Origin: Brachionus manjavacas
Lineage: Eukaryota; Rotifera; Eurotatoria; Ploima; Brachionidae
Direction: 5' to 3'
NCBI GenBank assembly: GCA_019054805.1
Contig: JAHQIY010000009.1
Span: 3,286,001-3,350,000 of the forward strand
Length of the DNA: 64,000 bases
Shown: piece after piece, positions 58,555 through 64,000 of the stretch
Numbering within the stretch: the stretch's first letter is position 1
Layout of the letters: every line of letters begins with the position of its first letter
Position numbers and translations under genes: made by a program
Notes under the pieces: generated by a model
The model's input: the letters and a program-made list of their open reading frames with translations, nothing else
Told to the model about the DNA's origin: nothing
Database searches by the model: none

Positions 58555-58640
58555 GTGACCGTGTACGCATTATACGGACAACCTTTAAGCGGGTGGTCAT
58601 TTGGCCGGTCAGCTAGACGGTCAAATTTTAAATTTTATAT
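58555..58640 (+). repeat. candidate terminal inverted repeat of the Merlin-like element
   Basis: CGGTC-rich words (GGCCGGTCAGC, AGACGGTCAAATTTT) lie 165 bases upstream of the transposase start. Inverted similarity to 1-185. I did not find the opposite end downstream of 60407. Confidence 0.35.
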
Positions 58641-58805
58641 AATTTAAATAATTGTTAAGATTTTTTAAATAATTTAATTCTTGCTATTTTATTTTGTACT
58701 TACACAATTAATAAATATAATTCCTAGAATGGATATGATCTAGCAAACAAATATTAAATAAATACGAATCTTAAATCTGTCTAAAAAATTTTATTCAAAA
58801 TAAGA

Positions 58806-59800
58806 ATGCAAGTTAATGATTCCGAAGACTTTAAACTTTTCTTAAAAATAAGTTTCAAAGGACTAGTATTTCCGTCAAGAACTTGTCAAAACAATACTTG
58901 TCGTAAACACAACCAAGATATGGGACCATTTAAAAAAAAATGCCAAAAATGCAAAAAGCTATTCACTTTATTGGCGATGCTCATTGTGTAGTCGTACTAA
59001 AACGGTTTACGATGACTCATTTTTTTCGTTATTTCGAAAAACACCGAAAATAATTTTTGATTTTTTTAAATGCTGGGCTGCGCAGCTCACTGTTGCAAAA
59101 ACAATTATTCTTATAAATTTTAATTTAGAAGAAAACATATGTCATGATTCAGTTATTTCAGTTTTTTACAAATTCAGACAATGTTGTTTGAGTTTAGAGA
59201 AAGAAAAGTTAAAATTGCGTGGTTTTGGTCGTATCGTCGAAAATGACGAATCGATGTATGCCAAAGTTAAACATTGCGTTGGAAAAGACTTGGGTAAAAA
59301 AGATTTGGGTGTTTGGTTTGGTCGAGCGTTGTCCTGTTGAATCTGTTATTGAAGATGATAGCAAAAGTTACATAGAAATTGTGCCAGATCGTGAAGCAGT
59401 CTTTTTGTTAAATATTATTTTTAACAAATGTATTGAAGGTACCACGATTTTTTCAGATTAGTGGAGTTCTTTTAATAAAATTAAAGATTTTAAGAACTAC
59501 CAGCACAAAACTGTTAATTAACCACACTGTTAATTTTATTGCTCCGAATTCAGGTATTAAAATAACTTAAAATAAGATTTTTTATTTTTTTAATTCTCTT
59601 TTATTTTCTTCAGGAGTCTGTACGAACCGAATAGAAAGCCTCTGGAGTAGCTGTAAAATCAAATTTAAGGAAATGAGATGAAGTAGCAAAGGCATGATTC
59701 AATAATATTTTGATGAGTACGTTTGGCGGTTTAATAATAAATGGACATCCGATCGAAAAAAAGCATAAGACTATATACTAAATGGAATTAGTGTTTATTA
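58806..59800 (+). pseudogene. Merlin/ISXO2-like DDE transposase, broken, with an intron
   Basis: N-terminal zinc-ribbon-like part: CQNNTCRKHNQDM, KKCQKCKKLFT. Then VYDDSFFSLFRKTPK. Catalytic part: IVENDESMYAKVKH (usually VEIDES), WVFGLVERCPVES, IVPDREAVFLLNIIF, GTTIFSD (second Asp), then HKTVN, and after an intron VCTNRIESLWSSCKIKF with the third acidic residue in NRIES. Frameshifts near 58985, 59300 and 59510 and several stops make it non-functional, though the order of motifs fits ISXO2/IS1595-type (Merlin) transposases. Confidence 0.8.
59554..59613 (+). other. 60-nt spliceosomal intron in the Merlin-like gene
   Basis: CAG|GTATTAAAATAAC at the 5' end and TTATTTTCTTCAG|GAG at the 3' end. 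Removing it joins the frame as NSG-VCTNRIES, exactly as expected for the protein family. The inside is A+T-rich with a pyrimidine-rich 3' part. Confidence 0.75.
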
Positions 59801-59939
59801 CAAGCCTGGAACCCAATGAAGTGATTTTGAATCTTATTTTAAAAATAATCAAAGTGAAGAAATATATGATATTGAATTCGATTGAAGTTCAGAGACTACA
59901 TAACCTAAAGAGAATACTTCGGATGAAGATCATGGCTCA

Positions 59940-60407
59940 GTGTTTGGGTTTTTTGGTGAATGTGGTAACGATGAATGCAGAAATCAAGATTTTGAAAGTG
60001 AATTTGAAGAAGATGAATTTGTAGATAATGATCCAGATATTAGTGAAGATAAGACGATTAAAAGTCGAAATGAAAATTCGGAAGATCCTTCTACATTAAC
60101 AAAAAATGAGTCAGAATTGAATAATAGCGTCGATGATGATGTTGATGATTTGGACAATGACTGTGTCGAATCAAAAAATCGAGATTCGATTGATAACATT
60201 GATTTAAGAGTTAAAAATATAAAATTAAAAGCAAATGTTTATGAAAATGTAGCCAAATCGAAACCTTATAACGAGGAGTCTAGAGAAAAAATTACAAAAG
60301 TTTTGAGTGGCAAACATAATCCAATAGAATGTAAAATTTGTGGTCGTTTTTTTGAAGGTGATAGGGTTTTAAAAAGCTATATGAGTAAAACACATAAAGA
60401 AAACTGA
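59940..60407 (+). CDS. acidic protein segment with C-terminal zinc-finger-like motif
   Basis: A 155-codon frame following the Merlin-like transposase. The reading frame extends upstream with stops (SDFESYFKNNQ, SSETT), so it may be the transposase's own C-terminal extension. It is strongly acidic (ESEFEEDEFVDNDPDISEDK) with a basic end and CKICGRFFEGDRVLKSYMSK then TH: C-x2-C...H where the first His of a C2H2 finger is Tyr. Function unknown. Treat as an ORF within a decayed transposon. Confidence 0.5.
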   Translation: MFGFFGECGNDECRNQDFESEFEEDEFVDNDPDISEDKTIKSRNENSEDPSTLTKNESELNNSVDDDVDDLDNDCVESKNRDSIDNIDLRVKNIKLKANVYENVAKSKPYNEESREKITKVLSGKHNPIECKICGRFFEGDRVLKSYMSKTHKEN

Positions 60408-60499
60408 CAATTTTTTATATTAAAAATATCACAACGTTATTTTAAAATATATTTTTTTTTAAATCGAATTCGAAAATTAAATTTTTTTTCTTCGTGAAT

Positions 60500-60686
60500 T
60501 GTACACATAAGTCTAGGATAGTTCATCTAATTTCAAAAATTGTTCACCAAATGTACGGTCTGGTCACCATAACTTTTTTTTTTAAATTGATTATTTCAGT
60601 TCACATATTGGTGAACAAAATATTACGTGAACAGATTGTTCACCAAACCTGAGAACAGTAATTGTTCACCTAATAGGTGAATAAGC
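60500..60686. repeat. GTTCAC repeats related to inverted-repeat element B
   Basis: GTTCACC and GGTGAAC words alternate, and CCTGAGAACAGTAATTGTTC followed by a tract with AATAGGTGA resembles the right part of element B in A1 (about 10205-10240). A remnant of the same family. Confidence 0.45.
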
Positions 60687-60687
60687 G

Positions 60688-61340
60688 TGAATGAAAATAA
60701 CTGTTGAAAAGTCATGTTACACGATCTTCGAAAAAAAACTCTAGAAATAGAAATAACTAATTTTGACCTAAAATTATATGAGAACAGTTTAAATCTAAAA
60801 AAAAAAAAATAATTTGTTCTTAGGAATTACGTTAGACTCAAAACTAATATTTAGTTCAATAGTGAATGAGATAAAAGAGCGCTGTACTTCAAGACTTAAT
60901 ATAATACAATATCTAATATCGAATAAAAAATGGGGCCTTAAACACAAAATATTCGGAAATCTATACAAATCCTTAATAGGATCAATTCTAGATTATTCTT
61001 TTCCTTGTTTAAATTCACTCACAGAAACTTACATAAAAAATACAAGTGATTCAAAATTCAGCAGTTAGATCCATCTTGAATCTAAAATATGATACTCCCT
61101 CCAACATAATGCATCACGAGGCCTTTAATAAACTTAATTTATTTACAGTGTCGAATCGACTGTTTGAGTTGAGTGAGAGATATGTTAGGGCAGGACTGAT
61201 TCATTCTATTCCATTGGTTGTAAGACTGGTGGATGAATACAAAGAAGGTTTCGAATCAAGATATATTGAATACCCAACTCTATTGTGTAATTGCTACCTA
61301 ACTATTTCTTCTTTTTTGCCTTAAAAATCAGAAATTTAAA
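60688..61340 (+). pseudogene. LINE-A 3' fragment
   Basis: Starts within the RT thumb (ITVEKSCYTIFEK, corresponding to ISVEKSCSVVFS of the R2 copy), then FLGITLDSKLIFSSIVNEI, KERCTSRLNIIQYL, SNKKWGLKHKIFGNLYKSLI, and after a frameshift AVRSILNLKYDTPSNIMHHE through ELSERYVRAGLIHSIPL to EYKEGFESRYIEYPTLL. 5'-truncated, plus strand, opposite to the R2 copies. Confidence 0.8.
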
Positions 61341-61408
61341 AATATGTATCCTGTTGTAACTCTCTTAATAGTTACATCATCTTGTCTTATCAGTAAGAAA
61401 ACTAACTG

Positions 61409-61714
61409 TGTATAACACAACATTTCAAATGTTGCTCTCTGCAGTTTCATAAATAAAATAATAGATTCAAGTCGAATGACTTGAAAGGAAAAAAATCTTG
61501 CTTTTTTTCTTTATGATTGTTGTTTATTCTTTTTTTGGTTAAAGTTTATTTTTTTTATTTTTTCTATTGTTTTGGTACCTTTTCAGGACTAGAAGTGGTC
61601 CCTTTTCTTTAATTAAAATAAAATATTTGAAATTTAGAATATAATTCTCTCTCTCTTTCCCGTTAAGTCTTTAAAACCCACAACAGCCGGATTATTAATT
61701 TAAGGACTTTAACA
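61409..61714 (+). repeat. putative LTR (about 306 bp)
   Basis: Begins TGTATAACACAACA and ends GGACTTTAACA, TG...CA, with AATAAA-like words inside. It is followed one base later by a tRNA-like primer-binding site. No second LTR is in the window, so this is inference. If it belongs to the minus-strand pol it would be a 3' LTR, but then no polypurine tract borders it. Confidence 0.45.
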
Positions 61715-61715
61715 T

Positions 61716-61730
61716 TGGCGTCCCTAGGTA
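61716..61730 (+). other. putative primer-binding site, tRNA-Asn-like
   Basis: TGGCGTCCCTAGGTA is complementary to a tRNA 3' end of the form ACCTAGGGACGCCA. From memory of tRNA-Asn (ACCCAGGGACGCCA) this is a one-base difference. Its position one base after the TG...CA block is typical of LTR retrotransposons. It points to plus-strand polarity, opposite to the nearby pol. Confidence 0.45.
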
Positions 61731-61923
61731 TTCTTTTTTTTTTTTTTTTAATGATAAAAGATTAAGATAGAAACACAAGTCTTACATAATTACACGAGAT
61801 TCAGATCTGCTCCTATAAAAATAAATTATTCGAGTGAACACGCGTAATAAATTAATTACATTAAACAGATAAAGTTACAGTCAACATTAAAGTTACTGTG
61901 CTATCCTTTTCTATCCATTTAAA

Positions 61924-62292
61924 ATGAAATTGCATCATTTCTTTCTTTCCGCAATTGTATTGCTAACATGTTTCATAAATACACATGCGTGGTTGTTTAC
62001 CAAAAAAGTTTCAACCTTCGAAAAATGTGTATCTTATTTAATCCAAGTCTACACGGAGTTGTTCAATATGGTTTGTGGTGTAAGCAAGGCTGTAATTGTC
62101 TCAATGTCATTCGAAACAGTCGCATTTACCTGTTTCATGATATTTATGTTTTTGTTGTACAAGAAGTTCAAAAAAGGGAGGCATGGCACGCCCACGCCCA
62201 TCAGAAACAACAACACACTTCAATCCGGGGTCAGTGTATTTAATTCCCTGCAATTCGATAACTCATCGAGGAACGATGTGTACTCAGACTAG
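61924..62292 (+). CDS. small single-pass membrane protein, unknown
   Basis: 122 residues from an ATG. An N-terminal signal peptide (LHHFFLSAIVLLTCFINTHA), a luminal or extracellular part of about 40 residues with three Cys, a membrane segment (VAFTCFMIFMFLLY at about 75-88), then a basic stop-transfer KKFKKGRHG and a polar tail of about 30 residues. Predicted type I topology. The last 9 bases overlap the end of the minus-strand pol frame, tail to tail. I recognise no family; it could be an accessory (env-like or antisense) ORF of the retroelement. Confidence 0.55.
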   Translation: MKLHHFFLSAIVLLTCFINTHAWLFTKKVSTFEKCVSYLIQVYTELFNMVCGVSKAVIVSMSFETVAFTCFMIFMFLLYKKFKKGRHGTPTPIRNNNTLQSGVSVFNSLQFDNSSRNDVYSD

Positions 62293-64000
62293 AATGTAAA
62301 AATCGACGTCATGTAGCCATTTGGCAGCCAGATCATGGTTGAAATGGTTTTTGAAGCGGACGAAGCCAATACAAGTTTGAATATTCTTGTATTGCTTGTC
62401 CGTTGATAAATTTGGTATTTTAACACCTATGACGTATCCAAATTCATCTTGTTTGCCATGTTCTTCGACTCCTTGATTTATGTAGTCCATTAGCTCAAGT
62501 GCTAATTCATGATGGTCTTTGGTAGCTCGGTGAATGTTTGTTACGTAGAGGTTATAAATTTCCAGTAATTTTGATTGGAATTGTTTGTTGGCATCTGACA
62601 AAATTCCTTCGGGAATACCGTAACGACAACACCACTCTTTGAATATCTTATATGCAATACTATGAGTCTTACTATTTTTTAAGGCATAAATATCAATGAA
62701 CTTTGTAAAGTGACAAATCACTACTTGAATGTATTTGTAACCTCTGAGTGTTAATTTTAATGGACCTGCAATGTCTGTTGTAACAAGTTGATTTGGACGA
62801 CATGGGGTCAAGTAAAGAAGTAAAGCTAGATGCTTTTGTTGTGATAATTTTGTTTTTTGGCAAACGTCACAATACTTGATACACATTTTTATCTCATCTT
62901 TCAAAAAAGGACGATAAAAACGTTCGATTATTTTGTTTGTAGTTTTTGATTTACCAAGATGAGCATTGAAAATTGATGAGTGAATTTGATTTAAAATTCT
63001 CTCAACTAAATGTTTAGGGATCACGTATTGAACAATTGAATCGCCATTGTGGTCTTCACTGTAACGATATAGAACACCATTTATGACTTCTAAATTGTCA
63101 TATTCTTTGTATAAAATTTTACGAACTACATTTTGAAACAAATTTAGTTTTGGTCTTGTGGCACCATTCTCAATTTTTAGTTGGATGGCCCATTTAATGT
63201 CTTCGTCTTTGAATTGTTCGATTTTCAAATCGATTGGTTCTACAGTTTGTGTTGAGTCTGAGTTTTGTGATGATTTGGTTATAGGCTCATTGTCACTTGA
63301 ATTTGAATTTGATTTTGGGCTTTGTTCAACTGTCACGGTAACATTTGGTTGGTGATCAATCATTGCGACTATATTGTCCAAATTATCCTCGCCTTCACTG
63401 TCTATATCCGTGTTTTCTTTACCCGGTATGTATACAATAGTAAAAGTATACCCACTCAATTGCATTAACCATCTTTCAAGTCTTGAACTTGTATTCTTTT
63501 TGTCTGCGATACAAGTTAATGGTTTATGATCAGTATGGACTTTGAATGATCGGCCATATAAATATTGGTGAAAATATTCTATACCCCTCACTATTGCAAG
63601 AAGCTCTTTCTCACACGTTGGGTAGTTTGTTTGGGCTGGAGTATAACTTTTTGAGAAGAACGCAATTGGTCTTTTTCCTTCATCCATGTCTTGTTCAAGC
63701 ACCGCACCGTAACCATAATCGCTAGCATCAGTTGATAAATCAAAATCTTTATTAAAATTTGGTAAGGCCAATACCAAGTCACTACAGATGATTTTTTTGA
63801 TTTTTTCGAAACTAGCTTCGGCCTTCTCATCCCACACGATAACAACTTTTTTACCATCTACAGCACCATTTTTTTTACGACAATTCTTTGGCACATCTTT
63901 TAATCCCAACAAGTTGTACAATGGTTGAGCGAGTTCAGCATAACTTTTAATATATTTTCGGTAATAGTTTGCGATACCAAGCCATGATTGTAATTCTTTA
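62284..64000 (-). CDS. Ty3/gypsy-type pol: RT end, RNase H and integrase (runs off the window)
   Basis: The frame is open to the window edge with WLGIANYYRKYIKSYAEL, the RT end. Numbering from the Leu codon at 63921: RNase H with LSTDASDYGYGAVLEQ (Asp65), CEKELLAIV (Glu106) and VHTDHKPL (Asp131). Integrase with an HHCC finger (His314, His321, Cys351, Cys354), core Asp383 in TTDIAGPL and Asp443 in LSDANKQF. The expected HPxxxGxxE motif with the third catalytic residue is missing. After about residue 467 the protein changes into a 78-residue tail of unknown origin with GFVRFKNHFNHD. Integration activity is thus doubtful. Confidence 0.85.
   Translation of the reverse strand, partial: KELQSWLGIANYYRKYIKSYAELAQPLYNLLGLKDVPKNCRKKNGAVDGKKVVIVWDEKAEASFEKIKKIICSDLVLALPNFNKDFDLSTDASDYGYGAVLEQDMDEGKRPIAFFSKSYTPAQTNYPTCEKELLAIVRGIEYFHQYLYGRSFKVHTDHKPLTCIADKKNTSSRLERWLMQLSGYTFTIVYIPGKENTDIDSEGEDNLDNIVAMIDHQPNVTVTVEQSPKSNSNSSDNEPITKSSQNSDSTQTVEPIDLKIEQFKDEDIKWAIQLKIENGATRPKLNLFQNVVRKILYKEYDNLEVINGVLYRYSEDHNGDSIVQYVIPKHLVERILNQIHSSIFNAHLGKSKTTNKIIERFYRPFLKDEIKMCIKYCDVCQKTKLSQQKHLALLLYLTPCRPNQLVTTDIAGPLKLTLRGYKYIQVVICHFTKFIDIYALKNSKTHSIAYKIFKEWCCRYGIPEGILSDANKQFQSKLLEIYNLYVTNIHRATKDHHELALELMDYINQGVEEHGKQDEFGYVIGVKIPNLSTDKQYKNIQTCIGFVRFKNHFNHDLAAKWLHDVDFYILV

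Noticed and set aside
59984-60199. Ser-rich minus ORF
   Set aside because: Reverse complement of the acidic (GAT/GAA-rich) ORF on plus, a usual composition artefact.
63158-63355. Plus ORF of 65 codons inside the pol region
   Set aside because: Antisense of the RNase H to integrase linker.

Overview
The window looks like an A+T-rich invertebrate animal genome. It carries six single-exon DEG/ENaC (amiloride-sensitive/acid-sensing type) sodium-channel genes, a family known only from animals, set in dense layers of eukaryotic transposable elements: LINEs, MULE, hAT, Merlin, Ty3/gypsy and inverted-repeat elements. A rotifer-like or other small-invertebrate source fits the A+T content and this mix of elements, but I cannot name the species from the sequence alone. 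I saw no rRNA, tRNA or CRISPR array.

Layout. 1-3361: A+T-rich DNA with LINE and MULE remnants. 3362-56867: an array of six DEG/ENaC genes, all on the minus strand (ends at 3362, 7740, 23035, 27366, 42651 and 55497). The array is built from a tandem duplication of about 19.6 kb (unit T1 4553-24180, unit T2 24181-43796). A third, shorter and more diverged partial unit follows (T3 43797 to about 56830). T1 and T2 each hold a 3-kb spacer (R1) with a MULE derivative, one channel gene, a 14-kb spacer (R2), and most of the next channel gene. R2 is a nest of elements: a hAT transposase gene split by a MULE, the MULE containing a Jockey-like LINE, and two copies of an inverted-repeat element, one of which holds a CR1/L2-like LINE flanked by a target-site duplication. 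T3 has the same nest with three deletions. 56868-58550: unique A+T-rich DNA. 58555-60407: a Merlin/ISXO2-like transposon with a 60-nt intron and an acidic, zinc-finger-like downstream ORF. 60500-61340: inverted-repeat and LINE remnants. 61409-64000: a putative LTR with a tRNA-Asn-like primer-binding site, a small membrane-protein ORF on plus, and a Ty3/gypsy pol on minus that runs off the window.

The channel genes are the only host genes I can support. Copies 3, 5 and 6 are intact. Copies 1, 2 and 4 differ from them by single-base homopolymer indels, which may be assembly errors. Copy 1 is a chimera: its first coding segment (HG gating motif and TM1) is shared with the array, but the rest is a different paralogue. 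The unequal exchange that made the array therefore broke inside a coding region. The transposon genes are nearly all dead, and their shared lesions allow the duplications to be ordered in time.
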